Assembly: GCF_004358345.1 (NCBI RefSeq)
Contig: NZ_CP037952.1
Span: 124,001 to 188,000 of the forward strand
DNA length: 64,000 nt
Source: Parashewanella spongiae
GTDB taxonomy: Bacteria > Pseudomonadota > Gammaproteobacteria > Enterobacterales > Shewanellaceae
Direction of reading: 5' to 3'
Part shown: piece after piece, positions 27,530-40,110 of the stretch
Layout of the letters: every line of letters starts with the position of its first letter
How positions within the stretch are numbered: position 1 is the stretch's first letter
The notes under the pieces: model-generated
Told to the model about the DNA's origin: nothing
Database searches by the model: none
The model's input: only the letters and a program-made list of their open reading frames with translations
Program-made: the position numbers and the translations under genes

Positions 27530-30500
27530 CTAGCTGCCCGCTAGATTCAACAGATCCGCAAGGTTCTGTTCAGCTTCGCTTGCAGAAATCGGTGCTGGTT
27601 CAGCCACTTCTTCTGTTTGCTTCGCTTCATTACGCTTAACGTGATACGAGTAACCGGTACCTGCTGGGATCAGACGACCAACAATTACGTTTTCTTTCAG
27701 ACCACGTAATGGATCGCTCTTACCGCCAACTGCAGCCTCAGTAAGTACACGTGTTGTTTCTTGGAACGATGCCGCTGAGATGAAGGACTCAGTTGCAAGC
27801 GATGCCTTGGTAATACCTAATAAGTCTCTTTCGAAGCTTGCTGGTACTTTACCTTGAGCAATGAGCTCACGGTTAGCAATCTTAACGCGAGCGACTTCAG
27901 CTTGCTCACCTTCTAGGAACTCACTATCACCTGAAGTAGTAATAATACACTTACGCAGCATTTGGCGAATGATCACCTCAATGTGCTTATCGTTAATTTT
28001 TACACCTTGCAGACGGTAAACGTCTTGCACTTCGTTGGTGATGTAATTCGCCACATGATGAATACCACGTAAACGCAGAATGTCATGAGCTGCTTCTGGT
28101 CCGTCAGCAATAACCTCACCACGTTCGACTTTTTCACCTTCGAACACGTTCAAGTTACGCCATTTAGGGATCATCTCTTCATAGGCATCGCCACCATCAG
28201 CAGGCGTGATCACAAGACGACGCTTACCTTTAGTTTCTTTACCGAATGAAATAGTACCCGTGATTTCAGCAAGAATAGCTGGCTCTTTCGGTCTACGTGC
28301 CTCAAACAAGTCAGCAACACGTGGTAGACCACCGGTAATATCACGAGTTTTCGAAGACTCTTGTGGGATACGTGCTAACGCGTCACCAACGTTGATATCA
28401 GAGTTATCTTCTAGGTTTACAATCGCGTTACCTGGTAAGAAGTATTGTGCAACCACGTCTGTACCTGGGATCATCAAATCGTTGCCGTCGGCATCAACAA
28501 GACGAACCATTGGACGCAACTCTTTACCAGCACTGCTACGTTGAGCGACATCCATCACAACGATTGACGACAGACCCGTTAATTCGTCAGTTTGACGTGT
28601 CATAGTAACACCATCAATCATATCAACGAATTTCATCTTACCCGCCACCTCAGAGATGATTGGGTGAGTATGTGGATCCCAGTTCGCAATGATTGCGCCA
28701 GAAGTCACAGCTTTGTCTTCATGAGCTTCTAAAATTGTACCGTATGGTACTTTATAACGCTCTTTTTCACGACCAAGCTCATCGATTATCGCCAGTTCAG
28801 ATGAACGAGATACGATAACAAGCTTATCTTCACTGTTGGTTACGTGCTTCGCATTATGCAGCTTCAATGTACCCGCGTTTTTCACTTGTACGTTGTTTTC
28901 TGCTGATGCTCTCGATGCCGCACCACCAATGTGGAAGGTACGCATGGTAAGCTGTGTTCCAGGCTCACCAATTGACTGAGCAGCAACAACACCGATTGAC
29001 TCACCGTGGTTAATGATGTGGCCACGAGCCAAATCACGACCATAACAGTTCGCACAAACACCGAAGTCTGTTTCACAAGAAATTACTGAACGAACGATAA
29101 CTTCATCGACAGAGTTTTCTTCTAGCGTGTCACACCAAGCTTCGTCTAATAGCGTGTTGCGTGGTGCTAGGACTTTCTCAGTGCCAGGATAGAAGACATC
29201 TTGTGCAACTACACGACCCAGTACACGTTCACGTAGCGGCTCAACAACATCACCACCTTCAATCAACGGCTTCATTGTGAGACCTTCGTAGGTGCCACAG
29301 TCATCTTCAATAACAACAAGATCTTGTGCAACGTCAACAAGACGACGAGTCAAGTAACCTGAGTTTGCTGTTTTCAATGCCGTATCGGCCAAACCTTTAC
29401 GCGCACCGTGAGTTGAGATGAAGTACTGGAGTACGTTCAGACCTTCACGGAAGTTCGCCACAATCGGCGTTTCGATGATTGAACCATCTGGTTTTGCCAT
29501 CAAACCACGCATACCAGCAAGCTGACGGATCTGAGCGGCACTACCACGAGCGCCTGAATCAGCCATCATGTAGATGCTGTTGAATGACGCTTGTTTCTCT
29601 TCTTCACCGTCACGGTTGATGACAGTTTCAGATGACAAGTTGTCCATCATCGCTTTCGATACTTGCTCGTTAGTACGTGCCCAGATATCGATAACTTTGT
29701 TGTAACGTTCACCCGCGGTAACAAGACCAGATTGGAACTGCTCTTGAATTTCGCGAACTTCAGCTTCGGCGTCAGCAACTAAGGTGTACTTCTCATCAGG
29801 GATGACCATGTCATCAATACCAACAGAAGCACCTGATTTGGTTGCAAAACGGAAACCGGCATACATGAGTTGGTCAGCGAAAATTACAGAGTCTTTTAGA
29901 CCAAGTTGACGGTAACAAGTGTTGAGAAGCTTAGAGATCTGCTTCTTACCCATGTTCTGGTTAACGAGATCGTACGACAAGCCTTTCGGTAGTAATTGTG
30001 ATAACAATGCACGACCAACTGTTGTATCGACGATACGAGTCGTTTCAGTGGCTTCACCGTCCGTTGAAACTTCAGTTTCAGTGATACGGACTTTAACGCG
30101 TGAATGCAGTTCAACCGCACCTGTTGCGTAAGCTTTTTCCACTTCATCTGTTGACATGAAGGCCATACCTTCACCTTTACCGTTAATTTTTTCACGGCTG
30201 GTGTAGTACAGACCCAATACCACGTCTTGAGACGGAGTGATCACTGGCTCACCGTTTGCTGGTGACAAAATGTTGTTGGTTGACATCATTAAGGCGCGAG
30301 CTTCTAACTGAGCTTCAAGCGTTAATGGAACGTGAACCGCCATTTGGTCACCATCGAAGTCAGCGTTGTAGGCCGCACAAACGAGTGGGTGTAATTGAAT
30401 TGCTTTACCTTCAATTAGTACTGGTTCAAAGGCTTGAATACCCAGTCTGTGAAGTGTTGGTGCACGGTTAAGTAGCACTGGATGTTCACGAATCACTTCG

Positions 30501-31738
30501 TCTAGAACGTCCCATACTTCGCCAACTTCGCGCTCAACCATTTTCTTAGCGGCTTTAATCGTTGTCGCTAAGCCACGGCCTTCTAATTTGCCGTAGATGA
30601 ATGGCTTGAATAGCTCAAGTGCCATTTTCTTAGGCAGACCACATTGATGCAGGCGCAAAGTAGGACCTACGGTAATTACCGAACGGCCTGAATAGTCAAC
30701 ACGCTTACCAAGTAAGTTCTGACGGAAACGACCTTGTTTACCTTTGATCATGTCAGCCAAAGATTTAAGCGGACGTTTATTTGAACCGGTAATTGCACGA
30801 CCACGACGGCCGTTATCAAGCAATGCATCAACAGACTCTTGCAACATACGCTTTTCGTTACGTACGATGATGTCTGGAGCAGCAAGATCTAACAAACGCT
30901 TCAAGCGGTTGTTACGGTTAATCACGCGGCGGTATAAATCGTTCAAATCTGAAGTCGCGAATCGACCACCGTCCAAGGGTACTAAAGGACGTAAATCAGG
31001 TGGAAGAACCGGTAGTACTTTTAAGATCATCCACTCTGGTTTATTACCAGATGTGTGGAATGCTTCAAGTAATTTCAGGCGCTTTGTGACTTTCTTACGA
31101 CGGGTTTCAGAGTTGATAGATGGCAACTCTTCGCGCATCATTTCAATTTCTTTTTCAACGTCAATCGCGCGAAGTAAATCAAGCACGGCTTCCGCACCCA
31201 TTTTCGCTTCGAATTCGTCACCAAATTCTTCTAATGAATCGAGGTACGCTTCTTCCGTCAACATTTGACCCTGTTCAAGGGTTGTCATGCCAGCTTCAGT
31301 AACCACGTATGATTCAAAATACAATACGCGCTCAATATCACGTAATGTCATGTCCATCATCAAGCCGATGCGAGATGGTAGCGATTTTAAGAACCAAATG
31401 TGGGCAACTGGGCTTGCCAGTTCAATGTGACCCATACGCTCACGACGTACTTTAGTCTGGGTAACCTCTACGCCACACTTTTCACAAATAACACCACGGT
31501 GCTTAAGACGCTTGTACTTACCGCACAAACATTCGTAATCTTTTACTGGACCGAAAATACGCGCACAGAACAAGCCTTCACGTTCTGGCTTGAAAGTACG
31601 GTAGTTAATGGTTTCTGGCTTTTTAACTTCACCAAACGACCAAGAGCGGACCAAGTCAGGTGACGCTAGGCCAATCTTGATACCTTCAAACTCTTCGGTT
31701 TTGCTCTGCTGTTTCAGAAACTTTAATAAATCTTTCAC
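27530..31738 (-). CDS. rpoC: DNA-directed RNA polymerase subunit beta'
   Basis: 1402 residues, standard size for gammaproteobacteria. Visible features are the N-terminal zinc ribbon ([20 protein letters not shown]), the catalytic Mg-binding [12 protein letters not shown], the second zinc site ([19 protein letters not shown]), the trigger-loop region and a C-terminus ending ADLLNLAGS. It is co-transcribed with rpoB, 83 bp downstream of it, with the AGGAG-type site CTCCTTCAGGAGAGA before the ATG. Confidence 0.98.
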   Translation of the reverse strand: MKDLLKFLKQQSKTEEFEGIKIGLASPDLVRSWSFGEVKKPETINYRTFKPEREGLFCARIFGPVKDYECLCGKYKRLKHRGVICEKCGVEVTQTKVRRERMGHIELASPVAHIWFLKSLPSRIGLMMDMTLRDIERVLYFESYVVTEAGMTTLEQGQMLTEEAYLDSLEEFGDEFEAKMGAEAVLDLLRAIDVEKEIEMMREELPSINSETRRKKVTKRLKLLEAFHTSGNKPEWMILKVLPVLPPDLRPLVPLDGGRFATSDLNDLYRRVINRNNRLKRLLDLAAPDIIVRNEKRMLQESVDALLDNGRRGRAITGSNKRPLKSLADMIKGKQGRFRQNLLGKRVDYSGRSVITVGPTLRLHQCGLPKKMALELFKPFIYGKLEGRGLATTIKAAKKMVEREVGEVWDVLDEVIREHPVLLNRAPTLHRLGIQAFEPVLIEGKAIQLHPLVCAAYNADFDGDQMAVHVPLTLEAQLEARALMMSTNNILSPANGEPVITPSQDVVLGLYYTSREKINGKGEGMAFMSTDEVEKAYATGAVELHSRVKVRITETEVSTDGEATETTRIVDTTVGRALLSQLLPKGLSYDLVNQNMGKKQISKLLNTCYRQLGLKDSVIFADQLMYAGFRFATKSGASVGIDDMVIPDEKYTLVADAEAEVREIQEQFQSGLVTAGERYNKVIDIWARTNEQVSKAMMDNLSSETVINRDGEEEKQASFNSIYMMADSGARGSAAQIRQLAGMRGLMAKPDGSIIETPIVANFREGLNVLQYFISTHGARKGLADTALKTANSGYLTRRLVDVAQDLVVIEDDCGTYEGLTMKPLIEGGDVVEPLRERVLGRVVAQDVFYPGTEKVLAPRNTLLDEAWCDTLEENSVDEVIVRSVISCETDFGVCANCYGRDLARGHIINHGESIGVVAAQSIGEPGTQLTMRTFHIGGAASRASAENNVQVKNAGTLKLHNAKHVTNSEDKLVIVSRSSELAIIDELGREKERYKVPYGTILEAHEDKAVTSGAIIANWDPHTHPIISEVAGKMKFVDMIDGVTMTRQTDELTGLSSIVVMDVAQRSSAGKELRPMVRLVDADGNDLMIPGTDVVAQYFLPGNAIVNLEDNSDINVGDALARIPQESSKTRDITGGLPRVADLFEARRPKEPAILAEITGTISFGKETKGKRRLVITPADGGDAYEEMIPKWRNLNVFEGEKVERGEVIADGPEAAHDILRLRGIHHVANYITNEVQDVYRLQGVKINDKHIEVIIRQMLRKCIITTSGDSEFLEGEQAEVARVKIANRELIAQGKVPASFERDLLGITKASLATESFISAASFQETTRVLTEAAVGGKSDPLRGLKENVIVGRLIPAGTGYSYHVKRNEAKQTEEVAEPAPISASEAEQNLADLLNLAGS

Positions 31739-31821
31739 GTTTCTCTCCTGAAGGAGTTAAATCGGGTGCCCCGGTTTAACAGGGCACCATTCATTGAGCC
31801 AAACGAGGCTATTGCCTGCGC

Positions 31822-34800
31822 TTAAAGCTGATCTAACTCGATGTTAATACCGAGTGAACGGATTTCCTTCAGTAATACGTTGAAGGACTCAGGCATACCT
31901 GGTTGCATCTGATGGTTGCCGTCAACAATGTTCTTATACATCTGAGTACGACCATTGACGTCATCTGATTTCACGGTAAGCATTTCTTGAAGCGTATAAG
32001 CGGCACCATATGCTTCTAGTGCCCATACTTCCATCTCACCGAAACGCTGTCCACCAAACTGTGCTTTACCACCCAGCGGCTGCTGAGTAACTAAGCTGTA
32101 TGATCCGGTAGAACGGGCGTGCATCTTGTCATCAACCAAGTGGTTCAGTTTCAGCATGTACATGTAACCAACGGTTACACGACGCTCAAATTCATCACCG
32201 GTACGACCATCAAATATTCTTAATTGACCAGATTCTGGTAAATCAGCCAAGGCAAGCATTTGCTTGATTTCTTTCTCTTTAGCACCATCAAATGCTGGAG
32301 TAGCAATCGGCAAACCACCTTTTAGGTTTTTCGCTAAGCGCATGACTTCGTGATCTGAGAAGCTGTCTATGTCCACTTTCTGTTGGACTTCGTCGCCTAA
32401 CTCATAAACCTGCTTGATATAACCACGAACTTCAGCCATCTCACGTTGCTCTTCTAACATGTCAGCAATCTTGTTACCAACACCTTTAGCAGCCGCACCC
32501 ATGTGAACTTCAAGAACCTGACCGATGTTCATACGAGATGGTACACCAAGCGGGTTCAGTACGATGTCGACAGGATTACCTTTCTCATCGTATGGCATGT
32601 CTTCAACAGGACAGATCTTCGAGATAACACCTTTGTTACCATGACGACCCGCCATCTTATCACCAGGCTGAATCGTACGTTTCACTGCTAAGTAAACCTT
32701 AACAATTCGAAGTACGCCAGGTGCTAAGTCATCACCTTTGGTGATTTTACGACGTTTAAGATCAAACTTCTTATCGAAGTCAGCTTTAAGCTCTTCGTGT
32801 TGCTCAGCCAATTGCTCAAGTTCAGTCTGCTTACTCTCATCATTGATGATTTGCATTAAGTAGTCTTTACGACTCATTGCATCAAGCTTTTCTTCACTGA
32901 AGCCTGCGCTTAGAAGTAAATGACGAGCACGATGTAATACACCTTCTTCAAGGGTCTTGAACTCTTCACTTAAGTCTTTACGTGCTTGAGCAACGTGCAT
33001 CTCTTCAATTTCAACAGCACGCTTGTCTTTTTCAACGCCGTCACGGGTAAATACCTGAACGTCGATGATAGTACCTTTTACTGAGTTCGGTACGCGCAGT
33101 GAACTGTCTTTAACGTCAGAGGCTTTTTCACCAAAGATAGCCCGCAATAGCTTTTCTTCTGGAGTGAGCTGAGTTTCACCTTTAGGTGTCACTTTACCCA
33201 CTAGAATGTCGCCGCCTTTAACTTCAGCACCGATATAAACGATACCTGATTCATCCAGCTTAGACAGAGCAGATTCACCAACGTTTGGAATGTCAGCTGT
33301 GATCTCTTCGCTACCCAACTTAGTATCACGAGCGATACATGAAAGCTCTTGAATGTGGATAGTGGTGAAACGGTCTTCTTGCGCAACGCGCTCAGAAATA
33401 AGGATTGAATCCTCAAAGTTATATCCGTTCCAAGGCATGAAGGCGATACGCATGTTTTGACCAAGCGCTAAGTCACCTAAATCCGTTGAAGGACCATCGG
33501 CGAGTACATCACCGCGAACCACTGGATCACCAACGAAACAGCAAGGACGTTGATTAATACAAGTATTTTGGTTTGAACGGGTGTATTTAGTCAGATTGTA
33601 GATATCAATACCAGCTTCACCTGGTTTCAACTCTGCTTCATTGACTTTAACGACAATCCGGCTTGCATCAACATACTCAATGACACCGCCACGATTTGCA
33701 GAAACAACAACACCTGAATCGACAGCCAATGTGCGTTCAATACCTGTACCGACAAGTGGCTTTTCAGCGACTAGCGTAGGTACAGCTTGACGTTGCATGT
33801 TAGCACCCATCAATGCACGGTTCGCATCATCGTGTTCTAGGAATGGAATCAAAGACGCCGCAACCGAAATAATCTGTTGTGGTGAAACATCCATATACTG
33901 AACATCAGCCGCTGGCATGAACGTTGATTCACCACGGTGACGAACAGCAATTTGCTCTTCAACCATACGGCCATCAGCATCGACTTCAGCGTTCGCCTGT
34001 GCAATGACATAGCGACCTTCTTCAATGGCAGATAAGTATTCAACTTCATCAGTAATGATGCTATCAACTACTTTACGGTATGGAGTTTCCAAGAAACCGT
34101 ATGAGTTAGTGCGTGCAAATGACGCTAACGAGTTGATCAGACCAATGTTTGGTCCTTCAGGCGTTTCGATTGGACATAGACGACCGTAGTGAGTCGGATG
34201 TACATCTCGAACTTCGAAACCAGCACGTTCACGAGTCAAACCACCTGGGCCAAGTGCAGAAATACGGCGCTTGTGCGTCACTTCGGAAAGCGGGTTGTTT
34301 TGATCCATAAACTGAGACAACTGTGAAGAACCAAAGAATTCTTTCACAGCCGCAGAAATTGGCTTAGCGTTGATCAAATCTTGTGGCATGAGTTCATTCA
34401 AGTCACCGAGACTTAAACGCTCACGTACCGCGCGTTCAACACGTACAAGACCAACACGGAATTGGTTTTCAGCCATTTCACCGACGCTACGAATACGACG
34501 GTTACCTAAGTGATCGATATCATCGACTTCATCGTTACCATTACGGATTTCGATGATTTTCTGCATAACAGCAACGATATCTTCTTTAGATAACGTGCCT
34601 TTACCTTGATCTTCCGCGATGCTAAGACGACGGTTGAACTTCATACGACCGACTTTAGACAGGTCATAACGCTCTTCACTGAAGAACAAGTTCTGGAATA
34701 AGGTTTCTGCAGCTTCTTTGGTTGGCGGCTCACCAGGACGCATCATGCGGTAAATTTCTACCAATGCTTCCAAACGGTTTGTCGTAGGGTCAAGACGTAG

Positions 34801-35853
34801 AGTATCTGCAATGTATGCGCCGTTATCCAGCTCATTCATAAACAAGGTTTCTACTTTCTTGATGCCAGCCAATGACAGATTTGCAAGGCCTTCAAGACTG
34901 AGTTCAGAATTTGCGGAAACAAGTACTTCGCCTGTATCTGGGTCGATATAGTCTTGTGCTGCATACTTACCCACGATGTACTCTACAGGTACTTCGATTT
35001 GGGTCGTATTAGTCTTACCAAGTTGACGAATATGACGTGCAGTAATACGGCGACCCGCTTCTACTAATATATCGCCTGTTGCATCTTTTATGTCGAAACT
35101 CGCTGTTTCACCACGTAGGCGCTCAGGATCGAGATCCATGACCAAAGAGTCTTTCTTAACGGTAAACGTGATGCGGTCAAAGAAGATGTCTAAGATTTCT
35201 TGAGTAGAGTACTCAAGGGCACGCAGTATGATAGTCGCAGGCAATTTACGGCGACGGTCAATACGGACGAATAGGGCATCTTTTGGATCGAATTCGAAAT
35301 CTAACCATGAACCACGGTAAGGAATAACACGTGCGTTATAAAGCACCTTACCAGAAGAGTGGGTTTTACCACGGTCGTGATCGAAGAATACACCAGGGCT
35401 ACGGTGTAACTGAGAAACAATAACACGCTCAGTGCCGTTAATAACGAACGTCCCGTTACCAGTCATCAGTGGGATATCACCCATGTAGACATCTTGCTCT
35501 TTAATGTCTTTGACTGTACCAGCAGCGGCTTCACGATCGTATAACACCATACGCAATTTAACGCGTAAAGGTGCTGAATATGTAACACCACGAATTTGAC
35601 ATTCTTTTACATCAAATTCAGGTTCGCCCAGCTTATAACTAACGTACTGCAGCTCAGAATAACCTGAGAAGCTTTTGATGGGAAAAACGCTACGGAATGC
35701 GGCTTCGAAACCACGTTCACCAGTTGGATCTTGATCGGTGAATTTCTTGAAAGAGTCTAATTGAATAGACAACAAGTACGGAATGTCCAAAACTTTCGGA
35801 CGTTTACCGAAGTCTTTGCGAATACGCTTCTTTTCAGAATAGGAGTAAACCAT
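31822..35853 (-). CDS. rpoB: DNA-directed RNA polymerase subunit beta
   Basis: 1343 residues from the ATG at 35853 ([16 protein letters not shown]), which has AGAGGAAA upstream. A frame extension of 18 residues further upstream lacks homology and is rejected. The rifampicin-binding cluster reads [30 protein letters not shown] with wild-type residues, so no rifampicin resistance is predicted. The C-terminus is GINIELDQL. It lies downstream of rplL behind a partial terminator. Confidence 0.98.
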   Translation of the reverse strand: MVYSYSEKKRIRKDFGKRPKVLDIPYLLSIQLDSFKKFTDQDPTGERGFEAAFRSVFPIKSFSGYSELQYVSYKLGEPEFDVKECQIRGVTYSAPLRVKLRMVLYDREAAAGTVKDIKEQDVYMGDIPLMTGNGTFVINGTERVIVSQLHRSPGVFFDHDRGKTHSSGKVLYNARVIPYRGSWLDFEFDPKDALFVRIDRRRKLPATIILRALEYSTQEILDIFFDRITFTVKKDSLVMDLDPERLRGETASFDIKDATGDILVEAGRRITARHIRQLGKTNTTQIEVPVEYIVGKYAAQDYIDPDTGEVLVSANSELSLEGLANLSLAGIKKVETLFMNELDNGAYIADTLRLDPTTNRLEALVEIYRMMRPGEPPTKEAAETLFQNLFFSEERYDLSKVGRMKFNRRLSIAEDQGKGTLSKEDIVAVMQKIIEIRNGNDEVDDIDHLGNRRIRSVGEMAENQFRVGLVRVERAVRERLSLGDLNELMPQDLINAKPISAAVKEFFGSSQLSQFMDQNNPLSEVTHKRRISALGPGGLTRERAGFEVRDVHPTHYGRLCPIETPEGPNIGLINSLASFARTNSYGFLETPYRKVVDSIITDEVEYLSAIEEGRYVIAQANAEVDADGRMVEEQIAVRHRGESTFMPAADVQYMDVSPQQIISVAASLIPFLEHDDANRALMGANMQRQAVPTLVAEKPLVGTGIERTLAVDSGVVVSANRGGVIEYVDASRIVVKVNEAELKPGEAGIDIYNLTKYTRSNQNTCINQRPCCFVGDPVVRGDVLADGPSTDLGDLALGQNMRIAFMPWNGYNFEDSILISERVAQEDRFTTIHIQELSCIARDTKLGSEEITADIPNVGESALSKLDESGIVYIGAEVKGGDILVGKVTPKGETQLTPEEKLLRAIFGEKASDVKDSSLRVPNSVKGTIIDVQVFTRDGVEKDKRAVEIEEMHVAQARKDLSEEFKTLEEGVLHRARHLLLSAGFSEEKLDAMSRKDYLMQIINDESKQTELEQLAEQHEELKADFDKKFDLKRRKITKGDDLAPGVLRIVKVYLAVKRTIQPGDKMAGRHGNKGVISKICPVEDMPYDEKGNPVDIVLNPLGVPSRMNIGQVLEVHMGAAAKGVGNKIADMLEEQREMAEVRGYIKQVYELGDEVQQKVDIDSFSDHEVMRLAKNLKGGLPIATPAFDGAKEKEIKQMLALADLPESGQLRIFDGRTGDEFERRVTVGYMYMLKLNHLVDDKMHARSTGSYSLVTQQPLGGKAQFGGQRFGEMEVWALEAYGAAYTLQEMLTVKSDDVNGRTQMYKNIVDGNHQMQPGMPESFNVLLKEIRSLGINIELDQL

Positions 35854-36023
35854 GGGTTTCCTCTGTGTGCAGATGTGACCAAGACTGAATGATGACATTA
35901 TTGTCATAACTCAGCACGTTTGCCCATCACCGTTGATAGCACGAACCTAACCAGTAATCTCTGTTAGGCACTGCAAAATCAGGCGACAAACGGTGACAAA
36001 AAATTCGCCAGCGCATAAAGCGC

Positions 36024-36055
36024 AAAAAAGGCCAACGGTTAAAAAACCGTCAGCC
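36024..36055 (-). terminator. Partial terminator/attenuator between rplL and rpoB
   Basis: Minus-strand hairpin GGCTGACGGTT / AACCGTTGGCC with TTTT loop and a TTTTTT tail. A second small hairpin (CACTCAAT / ATTGAGTG) lies just upstream. In E. coli a leaky terminator and an RNase III site at this place lower rpoBC expression relative to L7/L12. The same role is inferred here. Confidence 0.8.
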
Positions 36056-36097
36056 TCCACTCAATACTAGATTGAGTGAGTAAGTCTAATAAATAGC

Positions 36098-36466
36098 TTA
36101 CTTGATTTCTACAGCAGCGCCAGCAGCTTCTAGATCTTTAACTAGAGCTTCAGCTTCTTCTTTAGAAATACCTTCTTTAACTGCAACTGGTGCAGATTCA
36201 GCCATACCTTTAGCTTCTTTCAGGCCAAGACCTGTAGCGCCACGTAGAGCTTTAATTACAGCAACTTTGTTGTCACCGTGAGAAGTAAGAACTACGTCGA
36301 ATTCTGTTTTCTCTTCAGCAGCAGCACCTTCGCCAGCGCCACCAGCAACAACAGCAGCTGCAGCAGATACGCCGAACTTTTCTTCCATTGCTTCGATTAG
36401 TTCAACAACTTCCATTACAGACATTTCTGCAAAGGCTTCTAAGATTTGGTCTTTAGTGATAGACAT
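36098..36466 (-). CDS. rplL: 50S ribosomal protein L7/L12
   Basis: 122-residue acidic stalk protein that recruits translation factors. The N-terminal dimerisation domain is joined by an Ala/Gly-rich hinge ([18 protein letters not shown]) to the C-terminal factor-binding domain ([20 protein letters not shown]). It follows rplJ by 54 bp. Confidence 0.97.
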   Translation of the reverse strand: MSITKDQILEAFAEMSVMEVVELIEAMEEKFGVSAAAAVVAGGAGEGAAAEEKTEFDVVLTSHGDNKVAVIKALRGATGLGLKEAKGMAESAPVAVKEGISKEEAEALVKDLEAAGAAVEIK

Positions 36467-36520
36467 AAGAAATATTTCCTATTGTTCTGAATTCAATTTT
36501 ATTAAGCAGCAAGCTTAAAA

Positions 36521-37021
36521 TTAAGCTGCTTCTTCTTTTTGATCGCGTAGAGCGGCCAGTGTACGTACCATTTTGCCAGCAGATGCTTCTTTTAGAGTCA
36601 TCATCAACTGTGCTAATGCTTCTTCGTACGTTGGTAGTTTCGCTAAACGATCAATTTCAGTTGCAGGGATGAAATCCCCTTCGAAAGCTGCACCTTTCAC
36701 TTCGAATGCTTCTTGCTCTTTAGCGAAGTCTTTTAAAAGACGCGCTGCAGCACCTGGGTGCTCGTTAGAGAAAGCAATCAAAGTTGGACCAGTAAATACG
36801 TCAGCTAGGCACTCATAATCAGTACCAGCTACTGCACGACGCGCTAATGTGTTACGTACTACACGTACATAAACACCATTTTCGCGAGCAGTTTTACGCA
36901 AACTTGTCATAGAACCTACAGTTACGCCACGTGAATCAGCAACAACTGCAGAAAGTGCACCTTTGGCAACTTCGTTGACTTCAGCAACAATCGCTTGTTT
37001 GTCTTCGAGTCTTAATGCCAT
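36521..37021 (-). CDS. rplJ: 50S ribosomal protein L10
   Basis: 166 residues. Forms the base of the ribosomal stalk and holds L7/L12 dimers through its C-terminal helix ([29 protein letters not shown]). The N-terminus [15 protein letters not shown] is typical. In E. coli the L10-L12 complex represses its own translation through the leader RNA; a 215-base leader precedes this gene. Confidence 0.97.
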   Translation of the reverse strand: MALRLEDKQAIVAEVNEVAKGALSAVVADSRGVTVGSMTSLRKTARENGVYVRVVRNTLARRAVAGTDYECLADVFTGPTLIAFSNEHPGAAARLLKDFAKEQEAFEVKGAAFEGDFIPATEIDRLAKLPTYEEALAQLMMTLKEASAGKMVRTLAALRDQKEEAA

Positions 37022-37236
37022 TGGCTTTACTCCTGGATTCTACCTAGGATCTCTCCTAGTGTTTACCATGCTAAATATATTGTATTTAGCTACTTAAGGT
37101 GCAGATTTTCCAGCAGAAAAAAATCTATCTGGGGCCTGACACCATCTACGTAGGCATTGATTAAGCCATGCTATAACGCATTGCACCTACGGTCTTGGAC
37201 GGAAACTCATTATCCTAATGAGCTTCAACCCACAAG
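37022..37236 (-). promoter_or_regulatory. Probable L10 autoregulatory leader
   Basis: Untranslated leader between a promoter (37244-37272) and the rplJ start. It contains several inverted repeats and a GGTGTCAGGCC stretch on the minus strand, as expected for the RNA bound by L10(L12)4. Identification rests on position and general features, not on a covariance search. Confidence 0.55.
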
Positions 37237-37243
37237 GCGCGCG

Positions 37244-37272
37244 ATTATAAAACAATCAAAGCGCCTTGTATA
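37244..37272 (-). promoter_or_regulatory. Sigma-70 promoter of rplJL-rpoBC
   Basis: Minus strand TATACA (37267-37272), 17-bp spacer, perfect TATAAT (37244-37249). It lies between rplA and rplJ, where E. coli has the P-L10 promoter. Confidence 0.72.
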
Positions 37273-37307
37273 CTCATATCAAATTTTTTTGCTATGAGTG
37301 AAATTGA

Positions 37308-38006
37308 TTAAGCGACTTCTAGAGACCCTTGCTCAACCGTAACACCTGCACCCATAGTGGTAGAGATAGTTACTTTCTTCATGAAAACGCCTTTCGCTGA
37401 AGCAGGCTTAGCCTTCTTAACAGCAGCAAGGATGGCTTCCAAGTTTTCTTTAAGCTGAGTTGGTTCAAAATCCACTTTACCGATAGTAGTGTGAATGATG
37501 CCGTTTTTGTCATTGCGGTAACGCACTTGACCAGCTTTAGCGTTTTTAACGGCTTCAGCAACGTTTGGCGTTACAGTACCGGTTTTAGGGTTAGGCATAA
37601 GACCACGTGGGCCTAAGATTTGACCTAATTGACCAACAACACGCATCGCATCAGGAGATGCAACAACAACGTCGAAGTTCATTTCGCCTGCTTTAACTTG
37701 AGCGGCTAGATCATCCATACCAACAAGTTCAGCACCAGCTTCTTTCGCTGCTTCTGCGTTCGCACCTTGTGTGAACACGGCAACACGAACTTCACGACCT
37801 GTACCGTGTGGCAATACAGTTGCACCACGTACGTTTTGGTCAGATTTACGAGCATCGATGCCTAGATTTACTGCAACATCAACACTTTCTACAAATTTAG
37901 CTGTCGCTAATTCTTTCAATAAAGCAACGGCTTCATTGATGTCATAGCTTTTTGTTGCTTCAACTTTCTCACGGATCACGCGCATACGTTTAGTTAGCTT
38001 CGCCAT
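37308..38006 (-). CDS. rplA: 50S ribosomal protein L1
   Basis: 232-residue protein of the L1 stalk, which guides exit of deacylated tRNA; in E. coli it also represses translation of rplKA. The sequence starts [15 protein letters not shown] and contains the conserved [22 protein letters not shown]. Only 4 bp separate it from rplK, so the two are translationally coupled. Confidence 0.97.
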   Translation of the reverse strand: MAKLTKRMRVIREKVEATKSYDINEAVALLKELATAKFVESVDVAVNLGIDARKSDQNVRGATVLPHGTGREVRVAVFTQGANAEAAKEAGAELVGMDDLAAQVKAGEMNFDVVVASPDAMRVVGQLGQILGPRGLMPNPKTGTVTPNVAEAVKNAKAGQVRYRNDKNGIIHTTIGKVDFEPTQLKENLEAILAAVKKAKPASAKGVFMKKVTISTTMGAGVTVEQGSLEVA

Positions 38007-38010
38007 TCTA

Positions 38011-38439
38011 TTAATCCTCTACTACCAAACCCATTGAACGTGCAGTACCTTCAATTGAGCGAGTCATCGCATCAATATCAGCACCTGTCATGTCTATCGC
38101 TTTTAGCTCAGCAATTTCTTGCACAGCAGCGCGTTTAATCGTGCCCACTTTTTCAGTGTTAGGACGAGAAGAACCTGACTTAAGACCAGCCGCTTTCTTA
38201 AGCAAGAAAGATGCAGGTGGAGTTTTGGTTTCGAACGTGAATGAGCGATCGTTGTAAACTGTGATCACTACGGGTACTGGCATACCCTTTTCCATTTTTT
38301 CTGTACGTGCGTTAAACGCTTTACAGAATTCCATGATGTTCACACCTTTTTGACCCAAAGCTGGACCAACTGGTGGTGACGGATTGGCAGAGCCAGATTT
38401 TACTTGAAGTTTGATGTAACCATCAATTTTTTTAGCCAT
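38011..38439 (-). CDS. rplK: 50S ribosomal protein L11
   Basis: 142 residues from the ATG at 38439 ([29 protein letters not shown]), with CTGAGGAAA upstream. An upstream frame extension of 12 residues is rejected. L11 binds the GTPase-associated centre of 23S rRNA. It carries the typical proline-rich N-terminal loop and an rRNA-binding C-terminal domain ([12 protein letters not shown]). First gene of rplKA. Confidence 0.97.
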   Translation of the reverse strand: MAKKIDGYIKLQVKSGSANPSPPVGPALGQKGVNIMEFCKAFNARTEKMEKGMPVPVVITVYNDRSFTFETKTPPASFLLKKAAGLKSGSSRPNTEKVGTIKRAAVQEIAELKAIDMTGADIDAMTRSIEGTARSMGLVVED

Positions 38440-38503
38440 TTTGACTTTCCTCAGTTTGGGTGCAAACGCTATCAAACACTATGTTTGTAGCTCCCCTTAA
38501 AAC

Positions 38504-38538
38504 AACGGTGGCGAATTATACCGATAGTCGCCACCGTT
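38504..38538 (-). terminator. Long hairpin between nusG and rplK
   Basis: Perfect 11-bp inverted repeat AACGGTGGCGA / TCGCCACCGTT, followed on the minus strand by TTTTAAGG. It may end the secE-nusG transcript. Its loop contains the TATAAT of the rplK promoter, an unusual overlap. Confidence 0.6.
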
Positions 38539-38543
38539 TACAA
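38515..38543 (-). promoter_or_regulatory. Sigma-70 promoter of rplKA
   Basis: Minus strand TTGTAA (38538-38543), 17-bp spacer, TATAAT (38515-38520), 76 bp upstream of rplK. The position corresponds to P-L11 of E. coli. Confidence 0.75.
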
Positions 38544-38573
38544 ATTTCTCTTGAAGCTTAAGAAGAACTGAAA

Positions 38574-39125
38574 TTAACCTTTTTCTACTTGGCCAAAATC
38601 TAATTCAACTGGAGTTGAGCGACCAAAGATCATTACTGACACTTTAACTCGGCTCTTATCGTAATCAACTTCTTCAACGGTTCCGTTAAAGTCAGCAAAA
38701 GGTCCTTCGATAACTCGAACCACTTCACCGGGTTCAAAGATGACGCGATGAGTCGGTGACTCAGTAGTTTCAGCAAGACGAGATAAAATCGCATCAGCTT
38801 CACGATCAGTAATGGGTGCAGGACGATCTGAAGTGCCACCAATGAAACCCATAACACGTGGAATGCTTTTCACTAAATGCCAGCTTTCGTCATTCATTTC
38901 CATTTGAACTAATACATAGCCGGGGAAGAACTTACGCTCGCTTTTGCGGCGTTGGCCTGCACGCATTTCCACAACTTCTTCGGTCGGAACAAGAATTTCG
39001 CCGAAGTAGTGTTCCATATTGTGCATTTTGATATGTTCGATTAATGACTTGCAAACACGACCTTCATAGCCGGAGAATGCTTGAACTACATACCATCTTT
39101 TTTTAGCTTCAATAGCTTCTGTCAT
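38574..39125 (-). CDS. nusG: Transcription termination/antitermination protein NusG
   Basis: 183 residues with the NGN domain ([19 protein letters not shown]) and a C-terminal KOW domain ([25 protein letters not shown]). NusG binds RNA polymerase, suppresses pausing, and couples to Rho and ribosomes. The gene follows secE by 9 bp in the usual secE-nusG operon. Confidence 0.97.
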   Translation of the reverse strand: MTEAIEAKKRWYVVQAFSGYEGRVCKSLIEHIKMHNMEHYFGEILVPTEEVVEMRAGQRRKSERKFFPGYVLVQMEMNDESWHLVKSIPRVMGFIGGTSDRPAPITDREADAILSRLAETTESPTHRVIFEPGEVVRVIEGPFADFNGTVEEVDYDKSRVKVSVMIFGRSTPVELDFGQVEKG

Positions 39126-39134
39126 GCTAAGTGC

Positions 39135-39506
39135 CTATACGCCAGTAATAAAGTTGACTATTTCTAATAACACCATGTCCATTAGCCATAAAATAACAGC
39201 TAAAATGGCTGTTGCGGCAAGAACAATAAAGGTTGTGTTCAGCGCTTCCTGACGTGTCGGCCAGATGACTTTTCGAACTTCAATGTGCGCTTCACGAGCA
39301 AATTCCAGCGCTTGTTTACCTTTCGCGGTTTGCAAAGCAATAACGCCAGCAATGGCAAACGCCACAACAACGCCACCAGCACGAACAAGTACACTTGCTT
39401 CGCTATACATTTGATTGCCAATTATTGCTGCTGCCAGCAAAATAATGGCGATGCCCCACTTAACAATATCCAGAGGGTTACTCTGGTTTTCAGTATTCGT
39501 TGTCAT
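39135..39506 (-). CDS. secE: Protein translocase subunit SecE
   Basis: 123 residues with three predicted membrane helices, the enterobacterial SecE form. The conserved cytoplasmic amphipathic segment (FAREAHIEVRKVIWPTRQEA) precedes the last helix, which clamps SecY. The tRNA-Trp and second tuf gene that often lie upstream of secE are absent; a good promoter is directly upstream. Confidence 0.95.
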   Translation of the reverse strand: MTTNTENQSNPLDIVKWGIAIILLAAAIIGNQMYSEASVLVRAGGVVVAFAIAGVIALQTAKGKQALEFAREAHIEVRKVIWPTRQEALNTTFIVLAATAILAVILWLMDMVLLEIVNFITGV

Positions 39507-39680
39507 CGGTTAGTTCCGTTACTTAGTACGACCTGAGCTTATCTCTTAAGCCTATTTACGCTATTCGTATTTAATCTCTTAAATTGCAAGATTAGCTACG
39601 CTATGAAACATGGTTAAATTACCACATTTCTACCTATGTCATTGCCTATTTGCCTTGAACAGGTAAAAAATCGGTCATAG

Positions 39681-39709
39681 ATTGTATTCTTAATCCGCAT
39701 AATTGGCAA
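39681..39709 (-). promoter_or_regulatory. Sigma-70 promoter of secE-nusG
   Basis: Minus strand TTGCCA (39704-39709), 17-bp spacer, TACAAT (39681-39686), about 175 bp upstream of secE. No tRNA cloverleaf is seen between it and secE. Confidence 0.72.
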
Positions 39710-39734
39710 GGTATAAGCGTTATAGAGAATTTTA

Positions 39735-40028
39735 TACCAATTACAGTAATTAACTTCCCACTCAGCAAGAGCTAAAGGATTTCAGTACAAGGCGCAAGTT
39801 TGAAGTACTATCGGGATAATTCAAAAACTTGTAACCTAGTAATGGAATCCTTTAGCCTTGCCCTTCGGGAGCGTGTATGTGTTCAAATTACTACGCAAAA
39901 TTGTCTCAACGTAGCAATGTAATAACGACAGTTTTGTATGTCGGTAATAACTATGTCTTCATCAATTTCACTTGTACTTTGAACACATACATAACTCTGA
40001 GTTGGGAATTTAATTACTGTAATTGGTA
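39735..40028. repeat. MITE family B, copy 3 (294 bp)
   Basis: Perfect TACCAATTACAGTAATTAA termini with target duplication TTA (39732-39734, 40029-40031). It sits just upstream of the secE promoter. The hairpin module is at about 39919-39949. Confidence 0.88.
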
Positions 40029-40110
40029 TTAATTAATGTATCTTTTTGATGCGGTTGAATCTGTTTATGTTTGTGTTGATTTTCATGATGAGTTTATGGG
40101 TATAGAAAAA

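Noticed and set aside
39507-39680. tRNA gene before secE
   Set aside because: Looked for a cloverleaf and a CCA end because relatives have tRNA-Trp here; none found.
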